The position numbers and the translations under genes are program-made. From an uncultured Francisellaceae bacterium (GTDB lineage Bacteria; Pseudomonadota; Gammaproteobacteria; Francisellales; CACEW01): a stretch of 52,815 bases of DNA. Under the pieces are notes generated by a model. The model was not told the DNA's origin. It worked only from the letters and a program-made list of their open reading frames with translations, and did not search any database. This document shows, piece by piece, positions 19,675 to 27,226 of the stretch (within the stretch, counting starts at the first letter, position 1; the number at the start of each line of letters is the position of its first letter). Where the stretch lies: NCBI GenBank assembly GCA_905612315.1, contig CAJQSL010000012.1, positions 1 through 52,815 on the forward strand, read 5' to 3'.

Positions 19675-20676
19675 ATGGATAAAATAAAAATAGCTGTTTT
19701 GGGTGCAGGATCTTGGGGTACGGCTTTGGCAATAAGGCTTGCCACTAATGGCCATAGCGTGAAGTTATGTTGTTATGATAAAGACCAGCTTGAGATAATG
19801 GATAAAGATAGGACTAACAAACAGTATTTGCCAGATATAGTCTTTCCCAATAATATATCCGTACATCCTTTTACCCCTGAAAGTATTTTAGATTGCGACT
19901 ATTGCTTGATAGCTGTTCCTTCAGTTGCATTTGCGAAAACTATTGAAAACTTCAAAGAGCCCTTATTAAAACTAGGGCATGTTTTTTGGGCAACAAAAGG
20001 TTTTGATGCAGGTTCCGGTAAGCTGTTATCTGAATTTGTAGATAATTTATTTACAGCTGATTTTAAATCAGCTGTATTAACAGGTCCTAGTTTTGCTAAA
20101 GAAGTTGGCAAAGGCTTGCCTACCGCAGTTAGTATTGCATCTACTAATTTATCTTACGCAAAGGCAATTCAGGATTTATTTCATTGTCCTGTTTTTAGAT
20201 CTTATATTTGTGATGATGTGATAGGGGCTCAAATTGGTGGTGCGCTTAAAAATGTTATTGCTATCTCAACCGGAGTTAGTGATGGTTTAGAGTACGGCGC
20301 TAACTCTCGGGCTGCTTTAATAACAAGAGGATTAGCTGAAATTCAGCGTTTAGGATTAAAATATGGTGCTAAAGCCCAAACGTTTATGGGGCTAACCGGA
20401 ATGGGTGATTTAGTATTAACTTGCACAGATAATCAATCGCGTAATAGGCGTTTTGGATTATATTTGGGCCAGGGGTACTCTCAAGATGAAGCTTTTGAAA
20501 AGATACAGCAAGTTGTAGAGGGGCATGAAACTGTTAAAACAGCATATAAGTTGGCACAAAAGTACAAGATAGAGATGCCAATTACAAAGGCTATTTATCA
20601 AATGTTATATGAAGGAGTAGCAGCTAAGGATGCGGTTATTAATTTATTATCTAGACAGGCCAAGAGTGAATTTTAG
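19675..20676 (+). CDS. gpsA: NAD(P)H-dependent glycerol-3-phosphate dehydrogenase
   Basis: 333 residues. Makes sn-glycerol-3-phosphate from DHAP for phospholipid synthesis. Rossmann motif GAGSWGTALA (about 9-18), ATKGFD, LTGPSFAKEV, and the catalytic and C-terminal block GALKNVIAISTGVSDGLEYG. Follows secB as in E. coli and converges with trmL. Confidence 0.96.
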   Translation: MDKIKIAVLGAGSWGTALAIRLATNGHSVKLCCYDKDQLEIMDKDRTNKQYLPDIVFPNNISVHPFTPESILDCDYCLIAVPSVAFAKTIENFKEPLLKLGHVFWATKGFDAGSGKLLSEFVDNLFTADFKSAVLTGPSFAKEVGKGLPTAVSIASTNLSYAKAIQDLFHCPVFRSYICDDVIGAQIGGALKNVIAISTGVSDGLEYGANSRAALITRGLAEIQRLGLKYGAKAQTFMGLTGMGDLVLTCTDNQSRNRRFGLYLGQGYSQDEAFEKIQQVVEGHETVKTAYKLAQKYKIEMPITKAIYQMLYEGVAAKDAVINLLSRQAKSEF

Positions 20677-20682
20677 TTGGTT

Positions 20683-21150
20683 TTAGTTAAATTCAATTTG
20701 TCTCCAAGCTTCAAAAGCTGCAATTGCAACTGAATTAGATAAATTTAAACTTCTAGAGTTTTCTTGCATAGGGATGCGAAGTTTATTAGAGCTTTGAGTA
20801 GAGTTTAATATATCATCAGGCAATCCTCTAGTTTCTGGACCAAATAATAAAGCATCATTTTTATTAAATCTTGCGGTATATAAGTTTTTTGATCCTTTAG
20901 TTGTAAAAGCATAAAGCTGGTTTAATTGATGGTTTTGTGTTAGATAATTTATACACTCATCTATAGAGTTATATTCTTTTACCATTGCAGCTGTATGGTA
21001 ATCGCAACCGGCGCGGCGTAAACTTTTTTCATCCATCTTAAAGCCAAGTGGATGAATTAGGTGTAGGATAAATCCTGTGTTTGCACATAGCCTAATAATA
21101 TTACCAGTGTTTGGAGGTATTTCCGGTTGATACAAAATTATGTGGAGCAT
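20683..21150 (-). CDS. trmL: tRNA (cytidine/uridine-34-2'-O)-methyltransferase
   Basis: 155 residues when started at 21150, where homology begins (MLHIILYQPEIPPNTGNIIR) and an AGGGAA ribosome site is suitably placed. An in-frame ATG 14 codons upstream gives an unrelated extension. SPOUT motifs: NTGNIIRLCANTGF, FGPETRGLP and IPMQENSRSLNLSNSVAIA, forming the SAM-binding trefoil knot. Modifies the wobble base of tRNA-Leu isoacceptors in E. coli. Confidence 0.94.
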   Translation of the reverse strand: MLHIILYQPEIPPNTGNIIRLCANTGFILHLIHPLGFKMDEKSLRRAGCDYHTAAMVKEYNSIDECINYLTQNHQLNQLYAFTTKGSKNLYTARFNKNDALLFGPETRGLPDDILNSTQSSNKLRIPMQENSRSLNLSNSVAIAAFEAWRQIEFN

Positions 21151-21262
21151 ATAGAATATTTCCCTAAATTTAAGATAGGGCAATCTTAGCAAATAATTGC
21201 TGGTAGTAAAATAGCCTTAATTTTTATCAGACTCTTGCCTTGTACCATTTAATAAAATTAAT

Positions 21263-21279
21263 CTTAATAAAACCTTAAT
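21263..21279 (+). promoter_or_regulatory. PmrA-type box upstream of purine nucleoside phosphorylase
   Basis: CTTAAT-AAAAC-CTTAAT, a perfect match to YTTAAK-N5-YTTAAK. A -10-like TATGTT starts at 21290, 16 bp after the start of the second half-site. The sequence is identical to the box at 50579-50595 on the other strand. It points toward the nucleoside phosphorylase gene, leaving a leader of about 190 bp. Confidence 0.75.
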
Positions 21280-21490
21280 GTTAAAATGATATGTTTTATA
21301 TTAAAATTGGAGAGCAAGGAAGTTGTTTTTACACTAACAGTTTCCATGAAATAAATACTAGACTAGCCGCTGTGTCTAATATAGTATATTCCAATGCTAT
21401 TATACATAAAGGATGTATCCGAAGTGGTTATATTTGTATTTTAGTTTGTTTTTAGTTTTAATTATTAAATTATTTAACGGAGTGAAAGCA

Positions 21491-22423
21491 ATGACAGAAG
21501 ATTATGTAAAAGATAGACCGGCAATATCCTCTTATAGAAGATACCAAGCTAATAAAAACAATTCATCCGGGAGTAGTTCAGATGGAGGGGCCTCTTCTTG
21601 GTTGCATTCTAAATTTGCAAATACTCTTAAAGTTATTAACAAAAGCATGCCAGAAGACTTTAAGCCTAAACAAGCCTTTATTTTAGGTTCTGGCTTAGGT
21701 TCTTTTGTAGACTCAATTTATGTAGTTGAGAGAATTTCTTATAAAAAACTTCCTGGCTTTTTTACAGGCAGAGTTCCAGGGCAGGCTAAAGAATTAATTT
21801 TTGGTTACTTAGGGGACAAACCTGTTGTTGTAATGAGCGGTAGGGTGCACTTATATGAAGGCGCCACACCAAAAGATATAGCTTATCCTATAAGATTGTT
21901 AAAGTTATTAGGGTGCGAAACATTGATTTTATCTAATGCATCTGGTTCTTTAAGTGATAAATTTCAGCCAGGTGATGTGGCCTTAATTGAAGATCATATC
22001 AACTTACAGTGGGTTAATCCTCTAATAGGTGAAAACGTAGATGCTTTTGGGCCAAGATTTGTTCCTATGGAAAATGCTTATGATTTAGCTTTGCGCCAAG
22101 AAATGCAAAAGTGCGCCAAGTCACTAGATATAACTTTAAATTCAGGGATATACGGTGGTGTTTTAGGGCCCATGTTTGAAACTCCAGCTGAAATTCGAGC
22201 AATCAGAACACTAGGTGCTGATTTTATCGGCATGTCAACTGTTGGTGAAGTTATTGCCGCACGCCATTGTGGTTTAAAGGTGTTGGGATTATCAGCAATC
22301 ACTAACATGGGTGCTGGTTTGAGTTCAACTCCAGTTGAGCATGATAAGGTTTTAGAGTATGCTGAAAAAGCATCCGATAAATTATTTCAGCTTATGACTA
22401 TGGCTATGGATATTGAAATTTAA
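21491..22423 (+). CDS. purine nucleoside phosphorylase, trimeric type
   Basis: 310 residues from ATG 21491, which has a Shine-Dalgarno (CGGAG) eight bases upstream. Cleaves purine nucleosides with phosphate to base and ribose-1-phosphate. PNP motifs: ILGSGLGSF for phosphate, GRVPGQAKELIFG, MSGRVHLYEGA, LSNASGSL, GPMFETPAEIRAIRTLGAD and GMSTVGEVIAARHCGLKVLG. About 35 polar residues rich in Ser, Asn and Gly (near SSGSSSDGGASS) precede the core. The frame is open from ATG 21413, which would add a hydrophobic signal-like segment (YLYFSLFLVLIIKLF), but AAAGG directly abuts that ATG. The PmrA-type box upstream is unusual for a salvage gene. Confidence 0.9.
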   Translation: MTEDYVKDRPAISSYRRYQANKNNSSGSSSDGGASSWLHSKFANTLKVINKSMPEDFKPKQAFILGSGLGSFVDSIYVVERISYKKLPGFFTGRVPGQAKELIFGYLGDKPVVVMSGRVHLYEGATPKDIAYPIRLLKLLGCETLILSNASGSLSDKFQPGDVALIEDHINLQWVNPLIGENVDAFGPRFVPMENAYDLALRQEMQKCAKSLDITLNSGIYGGVLGPMFETPAEIRAIRTLGADFIGMSTVGEVIAARHCGLKVLGLSAITNMGAGLSSTPVEHDKVLEYAEKASDKLFQLMTMAMDIEI

Positions 22424-22467
22424 AATAATTTAGATTTGTATAGATTATTTTTTAGATTTTCTCCTAT

Positions 22468-22517
22468 ACTGTTTTTAGATTAAACATAAAAACAGTTGCA
22501 CTTATGTGCTTGTTTTT
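22468..22517 (+). promoter_or_regulatory. leader with two mutually exclusive hairpins
   Basis: Stem 1 pairs ACTGTTTTTA (22468-22477) with TAAAAACAGT (22487-22496), a perfect 10 bp. Stem 2 pairs AAAAACA (22488-22494) with TGTTTTT (22511-22517) around GCAC-TTAT-GTGC. Both use the 22488-22494 segment, so only one can form. A ribosome site (TAGGAG) and a short ORF follow directly. Stem 2 could also serve as a terminator for the nucleoside phosphorylase gene. Confidence 0.45.
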
Positions 22518-22529
22518 GTAGGAGTTAAA

Positions 22530-22562
22530 ATGCCCAAATCTGTTCCAAAAAAAAAGATTTAA
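22530..22562 (+). CDS. short ORF with dnaX-like slippery heptamer
   Basis: Ten codons (MPKSVPKKKI) behind a good ribosome site, TAGGAG. The A9 tract contains A AAA AAG at 22550-22556, the E. coli dnaX slippery heptamer. A -1 shift there would add 17 residues (DLNNVKKTDC and on) to the stop at 22607-22609. It could be a leader peptide, a frameshifted small gene or decay; nothing in the sequence decides. Confidence 0.3.
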   Translation: MPKSVPKKKI

Positions 22563-22701
22563 ATAATGTAAAGAAAACAGATTGTTTTTACCGAATTAGG
22601 CATATTTAACGCTTATTTGATATTTTTTTGCGTGAAGGTTGATATGGCAAAAGGATAATTTATTTAAGGTTATAATTAAACTCATTAGAATTAATTTAAA
22701 C

Positions 22702-22718
22702 CTTAATATTACTTTAAT
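22702..22718 (+). promoter_or_regulatory. PmrA-type box upstream of a small membrane protein
   Basis: CTTAAT-ATTAC-TTTAAT with an 11 bp period. A -10-like TATACT is at 22729-22734, again 16 bp from the start of the second half-site. The box lies inside the longer open frame that starts at 22639, which argues that the real start is downstream at 22777. Confidence 0.7.
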
Positions 22719-22776
22719 GTTCGTAGTGTATACTGATGTAATATTAAATATTATTCAAATAAAAAGGATTATTCAA

Positions 22777-22962
22777 TTGATTAAGAAAAAAGCCATTAAA
22801 TTGCTTAAAAAAGCTCTTCCATACATTATTTTCTTCGGTATTTTATATACTTTTAATCTTATATATACTCATTCTGCCAAATATCAAAGGTATGATAGGT
22901 TACACTCTAATAGTTATTCTTATGACAAGAGTGAAGGTCATAAAGAGTTAAAAAACACATAA
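22777..22962 (+). CDS. small single-pass membrane protein, unknown
   Basis: 61 residues from a TTG start preceded by AAAAGG at nine bases. A basic amphipathic start (IKKKAIKLLKKALP) leads into one hydrophobic segment (YIIFFGILYTFNLIY), then a polar tail rich in Tyr, Ser and Lys. The frame is open back to ATG 22639, but that ATG lies upstream of the PmrA-type box and promoter, so the TTG is preferred. No family recognised. Whether it is secreted cannot be told. Confidence 0.5.
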   Translation: MIKKKAIKLLKKALPYIIFFGILYTFNLIYTHSAKYQRYDRLHSNSYSYDKSEGHKELKNT

Positions 22963-23016
22963 TACTAAGAAATAGTCTAATATAACGATACAAAATCATA
23001 TAAAAGTTGATAAGTT

Positions 23017-23595
23017 ATGAGATTATTTTTAGCAGCATGTATTTTCGGTATACATATTAAGTCTTATGTTAAATGTATAAAAAAACTTAAAAATACTTCT
23101 GATTTAAATATAAATATCAAATTAATACAAAACAAAAATCTTCATCTAACTTTACATTTTTTAGGAGAAACTAAAGAAAATAAAATTCCTAAATTAATAA
23201 CTAATGCAAAATCTAATATTAGGAAAATTAAACCTTTTAAAATCAAATTAAATGGGATAGGTATTTTAGAGTCTTCCTGTTCTATAGCTATAGTTGCTCT
23301 TATAGATAAAGATAATAAACATCTTTTTAATTTATTTGACAAAACTAAAGAGAGTATTGAAAAGGCCATTACTGATATTAAACCAAATTCAAAATCTAGA
23401 TCTTATTTGCCACATATTACTTTAGCCAGAATAAAAAAAACTAAAGAGAATAAAGAAAATATAAAAGAGCTAACAAAAACAAAATTTGAAAATTTAGAAG
23501 AAATTTATATTGATGTTAATGAGATAGCACTTATGCAAAGTATTTTAAATTCAGATGGCGCTGAATATAAGGTAATAGAAAATATACAGCTATGA
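23017..23595 (+). CDS. thpR: RNA 2',3'-cyclic phosphodiesterase (LigT/ThpR family)
   Basis: 192 residues. The 2H-phosphoesterase fold has two His-x-Thr-x motifs, HLTLHFLGE (about 46) and HITLARIKK (about 132), which form the active site hydrolysing RNA 2',3'-cyclic ends. MRLFLA is the usual start. Lys and Ile rich, in line with the low GC. Its 3' end overlaps the fragmentary SDR frame on the minus strand. Confidence 0.88.
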   Translation: MRLFLAACIFGIHIKSYVKCIKKLKNTSDLNINIKLIQNKNLHLTLHFLGETKENKIPKLITNAKSNIRKIKPFKIKLNGIGILESSCSIAIVALIDKDNKHLFNLFDKTKESIEKAITDIKPNSKSRSYLPHITLARIKKTKENKENIKELTKTKFENLEEIYIDVNEIALMQSILNSDGAEYKVIENIQL

Positions 23596-23680
23596 TTTCA
23601 TCATCAGGGTTTTTGTTTTTTAGTAAATCAACAACTGATGAGCCAATTAGGCCGGTTCCACCTATAACTAATATTTTCAT
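23531..23680 (-). pseudogene. N-terminal remnant of an NAD(P)-binding epimerase/dehydratase (SDR)
   Basis: Starting at ATG 23680 with a strong ribosome site (AGGGGGA), the frame reads MKILVIGGTGLIGSSVVDLL, the Rossmann GxxGxxG start of extended SDRs, continues to PDDEI and then runs into unrelated sequence antisense to thpR, stopping at 23531. Only about 29 codons resemble the family. The rest of the gene is gone, so this is a truncated relic divergent from the ROK kinase. Confidence 0.7.
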
Positions 23681-23715
23681 AATATCCCCCTAAAAATTAT
23701 ACAGTTAAACAATTA

Positions 23716-23755
23716 TATCTTAATTATAGCTAATGTTTGAGTTATAATTAAGATA
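23716..23755. promoter_or_regulatory. perfect inverted repeat in a divergent promoter region
   Basis: TATCTTAATTATA (23716-23728) and TATAATTAAGATA (23743-23755) are exact reverse complements, 13 bp each, around a 14 bp spacer. They sit between the SDR remnant and the ROK kinase gene. Symmetric A/GGGGGAT ribosome sites lie on both sides. A dimeric regulator site shared by both genes is the simplest reading. Confidence 0.5.
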
Positions 23756-23775
23756 ATAAATAAGGGGGATTAATT

Positions 23776-24666
23776 GTGACTAAAGTATATGGAGGAATTG
23801 AGTTAGGCGGCACGAAAATTATTTGTGCTATCACAAATAAAGACAATGAAATCTTGAACAAAATAAGAATTCCCACAGAATCCCCTGATATTACAATGCC
23901 AAAAATAGCTAAATTCTTTAAAGAACAACAAAAAGAACATGAAGTTCTAGCAATAGGAATTGCCTCATTTGGCCCTATAGATTTAAACCCAGAATCAAAA
24001 ACTTATGGATATATCACTGTCCCTCCAAAATTAGCCTGGCAACATTTTAATATTTTAGGCTATATGCAAAATGCGATGGGAGATAAAATTAAATTAGTCT
24101 TAGATACAGATGTTAATGCTGCAGCTTTAGCAGAAGGTTACTGGGGCAATGCAAAAGGATTAACTGATTTTATTTATATTACAGTTGGCACTGGAATTGG
24201 AATTGGAGTAGTTGTAAATAAAAAACTAGTTCATGGACTCATGCATCCTGAAGGAGGGCATATTTATACACCTAAGCACCCAGATGATGATTTTACAGGA
24301 GTATGCCCAACACATGATAACTGCCTTGAAGGATTAGCTTCCGGCCCATCATTAAAAGAGCGCTGGAATGTTGATTCTGCGCTAAATTTACCCGAGGATC
24401 ATAAAGCCTGGGATATCGAAGCTTTTTATTTAGGGCATGCCATCGTGAATTATATTTGCACGCTATCTCCGATGAGAATAATTATAGGAGGAGGGGTTTT
24501 AGGGCAAAAACATCTTTTGGCTAAAATTCACAAAGTAGTACAAGAAAAACTTAATGGCTATATTCAAAAAGATGAAATTATAAAAAATATTGATCAATAT
24601 ATAGTAACTCCTGGTTTAGGTGGAAATGCTGGGAGTTTAGGTGCGGTTGCTTTAGTGAAAAAGTAA
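23776..24666 (+). CDS. ROK-family sugar kinase (fructokinase-like)
   Basis: 296 residues, GTG start with AGGGGGA upstream. ATP motif GGIELGGTKI (6-15), catalytic region DTDVNAAALAEG, and VGTGIGIGVVV. The ROK zinc site is present in the form seen in fructokinases: HPEGGHIYTPKHP, then CPTHDNCLEG. Similarity seems closest to bacterial ROK fructokinases (ScrK/GmuE type), but the sugar is not proven. Divergent from the SDR relic across a perfect inverted repeat. No transporter nearby. Confidence 0.85.
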   Translation: MTKVYGGIELGGTKIICAITNKDNEILNKIRIPTESPDITMPKIAKFFKEQQKEHEVLAIGIASFGPIDLNPESKTYGYITVPPKLAWQHFNILGYMQNAMGDKIKLVLDTDVNAAALAEGYWGNAKGLTDFIYITVGTGIGIGVVVNKKLVHGLMHPEGGHIYTPKHPDDDFTGVCPTHDNCLEGLASGPSLKERWNVDSALNLPEDHKAWDIEAFYLGHAIVNYICTLSPMRIIIGGGVLGQKHLLAKIHKVVQEKLNGYIQKDEIIKNIDQYIVTPGLGGNAGSLGAVALVKK

Positions 24667-24691
24667 ACCCTACTGTGTGCACACATCTTTG

Positions 24692-24745
24692 GATAAATAA
24701 AAAACACCAATTAGTCGTTCCTCGCAAAGACAGTGTGGTATGTCT
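24692..24745. repeat. degraded fragment of the dispersed repeat
   Basis: The piece TCGTTCCTCGCAAAGAC resembles the CCTCGCAAAGACTG part of the repeat field at 52370-52570. Short and diverged, without clear ends. Confidence 0.35.
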
Positions 24746-24791
24746 ATAATTGATAAATCTTCTAAAAACTACTTTTCTATAGGAAAAAATC

Positions 24792-26483
24792 ATTTTTAAA
24801 AAACAACTTTTTGGAACTTTTAATATATTTAGGCCATTATCTCATGACTTTTCCAAGCAATTATCAAAACAATTCAAATCAAAATTAAAGGCAGTTCCTA
24901 TTCCAGTCTTATCTACGTCTCAAAATAACTCTATAGCAGATCAAGTTAATAGCGTTACAGATACTGTTGTTACTTTACCCGAGGTTTTCACAAATTACAT
25001 AGCTATGAATCCTGCAACTGTTATTGGAGGAGGAATTTCTGCAATAGCAGGTATAAAAACACTATTATACTACATGCGTGGTCGCGATCTTTATGATAAG
25101 GCATCTGAAATCTTAACTAAAAGTAAGAACATAAGCTTACTGGCTCAAGAAGAAAAGAAAATGCCGCTATTACATAGAGTCGCACAACAGGGTGACTTAG
25201 TTTTAGTAAAAAATATTATTGAAAACTTAGAGGTTATCTCTAAAAACTCTAAAACTCCTATTAATAATTACATAGACATGGAGTACAAAGGCAAAACTCC
25301 TCTTTGCTTAGCGGCATCTTCTGGCAAAAAAGCAACTGCCCGCTTTCTTATTAGTAATGGCGCATCTATTACTATTCAAGATAATAATGGGGAAACTCCT
25401 CTTTTTAGAGCGATAATTCATGGTAGTGAAGATATCGTTAGAACTCTATTAGAAGAAGATAATAAAAAACCTTCTTTTAGATTATTACGTAATATTATAT
25501 CAGGCGGAAATAAGCCTAAAAGGTTAGTTAATATTATAAATGATATGGGTTACTCACCGTTATTAGTCGCTATTTTTTCAGGCCAGTTAGAAATTTCAAA
25601 ATTAATTTTGCGACATAATTGCTTGTTAACCGCAAACCATGAAGGATTAGATCCATATCAAGCAGCTCTTAGAGCAGGAATTACAGGGTTTAGAGAATTT
25701 GCAAAGGAAGATTTGTTTCCTCTTTTATCTGATGAATATAAACAGCCATTTAAAACTGACTTAAATTATGGTGAAAAAAATGCAGCTGGAAGAGGTCCTT
25801 TGTATTATGCAGTATTAAATAACGACTTAGAAAAAATCAAAAGTTGTCTTGATAGGGGAGAGTCTATGTTAACAAAAGACAAATATGGCGGGATATATCC
25901 TTTAGCTCTTGCCGCACAAACTGGAGTCCCTAAAATTCTAGAGCTATTTTTGCCATATTTTGAAGATAAACATAGAAAAGTTATTCAAAAAACAACAGGA
26001 TTATCTCCAGTTCACATAGTTCTTCGAGCTGAACAATCTGAGAATAGGCTTTTATCATTAAAAATGTTAGTTGAAGATTTCAAGCTTGATCCTGATTGTG
26101 GCTCTAACTCAGGAGTAAGACCATTGCAAAGAGCAATTGAACAAGGTGATATAGAAGCTGTAAAATTTTTATTAGAAACAGGCAAAGTGAATATTAATTC
26201 CCAAGATTGCAGGGGCAATACTCCATTGCATTATGCTGCCAGAAGTAATCAGGCTGAAGTTGCAAAACTTTTATTATTAAATGGTGCGGTAGCATTATTT
26301 AGACATCATGAATTTAGAACTCCGGAGGAGATAGCAAAAATTTTAGAAAATCATGAAGTTTTAGATGTTTTTCAAAAGTGGGAGAAATGGTCAAGAACAG
26401 ATTCATTTGCTTTAGGTTATTGGCAGCATAAAGTTGATCCAAAAATGAATATGGATGAACAGCTGCCTTACGTACGTAGCTAA
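24792..26483 (+). CDS. ankyrin-repeat protein with probable non-AUG start
   Basis: The first ATG in frame is at 25005 (492 residues) but has no ribosome site. The same frame is open for 74 more codons back to TAG at 24780-24782, and AGGA at 24781 is correctly placed for an ATT codon at 24792. I therefore propose about 563 residues starting FKKQLFGTFNIFRPL. A Gly/Ala-rich hydrophobic stretch (VIGGGISAIAGIKTLLYY) precedes about eight ankyrin units, for example GKTPLCLAASSGKKATARFL, GETPLFRAIIHG and GNTPLHYAARSNQAEVAKLL. No signal peptide. Candidate host-directed protein. If the start is really 25005 the repeats are unaffected. Confidence 0.8.
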   Translation: MFKKQLFGTFNIFRPLSHDFSKQLSKQFKSKLKAVPIPVLSTSQNNSIADQVNSVTDTVVTLPEVFTNYIAMNPATVIGGGISAIAGIKTLLYYMRGRDLYDKASEILTKSKNISLLAQEEKKMPLLHRVAQQGDLVLVKNIIENLEVISKNSKTPINNYIDMEYKGKTPLCLAASSGKKATARFLISNGASITIQDNNGETPLFRAIIHGSEDIVRTLLEEDNKKPSFRLLRNIISGGNKPKRLVNIINDMGYSPLLVAIFSGQLEISKLILRHNCLLTANHEGLDPYQAALRAGITGFREFAKEDLFPLLSDEYKQPFKTDLNYGEKNAAGRGPLYYAVLNNDLEKIKSCLDRGESMLTKDKYGGIYPLALAAQTGVPKILELFLPYFEDKHRKVIQKTTGLSPVHIVLRAEQSENRLLSLKMLVEDFKLDPDCGSNSGVRPLQRAIEQGDIEAVKFLLETGKVNINSQDCRGNTPLHYAARSNQAEVAKLLLLNGAVALFRHHEFRTPEEIAKILENHEVLDVFQKWEKWSRTDSFALGYWQHKVDPKMNMDEQLPYVRS

Positions 26484-26484
26484 G

Positions 26485-26952
26485 CTAACCCCCAATAAAA
26501 GAAGCACAATTTTTATTATGCTCAAAAGTATCAACCCTATGTAACTTAACTCGCCCCTGGGTAATATCTTTTACTAACTTATTAACTTTATGAAAAACAA
26601 ACTCAGACATCTTTTCACAGCTTTGCTGAGGGATAATACGAAGCTTAATAATTCCATCTTTATCTAATTTCTCGAACTGATCTAAGGCAGGGTCATCTTC
26701 TGAGATTAAAACTGTATGATCAAACATATATGAAAACCATTCTTTAGCTGGCATTCCATCAATTTTAAAATCTTTATTTTTAAGCCAGCCAAAATCCCAA
26801 ACCCAGTTATTTTCATCAAGATAATCTGCTTGAAAATATAATTTAAAAGAAATTGCATAGCCGTGTAGGAATTTGCAATGGCTGTGCCTTGCATTCCATT
26901 GCCTAAAGCAAATAGTATAGCCATCTAATAATTTTGTAACTTCATATTTCAT
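26485..26952 (-). CDS. 6-pyruvoyl-tetrahydropterin synthase / QueD-family protein
   Basis: 155 residues. The PTPS fold is shown by RQWNARHSHCKFLHGYAISF near the start, WVWDFGWLK, FDHTVLI and TFEHNKNCASF. QueD makes 6-carboxytetrahydropterin for queuosine. Proposed zinc ligands are His23 and His30; the third ligand of the usual LHGH motif is Tyr32. Cys26, the His in DHT and the late Glu fit the catalytic set. No other queuosine gene is in the window. It converges on the ankyrin gene with one base between stops. Confidence 0.8.
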   Translation of the reverse strand: MKYEVTKLLDGYTICFRQWNARHSHCKFLHGYAISFKLYFQADYLDENNWVWDFGWLKNKDFKIDGMPAKEWFSYMFDHTVLISEDDPALDQFEKLDKDGIIKLRIIPQQSCEKMSEFVFHKVNKLVKDITQGRVKLHRVDTFEHNKNCASFIGG

Positions 26953-27226
26953 AATTTCTTGTCCTTTAGATATATCAGGAAATTAAAGTAATACATTATA
27001 TAGAAGAATATGCTTGAATTATATTTAAATTTTTACAAATAAATGCGAACGCCGCACAACTTTTTATCTTAATGAAAAATATAAATAAATCCTACTAACC
27101 AGCCAAACACCTTTGTCAAAAAATATTACGTTTTTTACAGCAAAATATTGTATTATAATACAAGATGTTTTTTTAAGTATTATATGCTTATATTTTAAAT
27201 TGTTATAGATATTTAGGAGTAATTAT
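26953..27226. other. intergenic region with a 16 bp palindrome
   Basis: TTGTATTATAATACAA at 27148-27163 is a perfect palindrome lying 64 bp before the next gene. It could be a regulator site or a promoter core (TATAAT lies inside). Nothing else recognised. Confidence 0.35.

Noticed and set aside
22639..22776. Longer version of the small membrane protein starting at ATG 22639
   Set aside because: The PmrA-type box and -10 element lie inside it, so this part is unlikely to be transcribed from its own promoter; TTG 22777 has better context.
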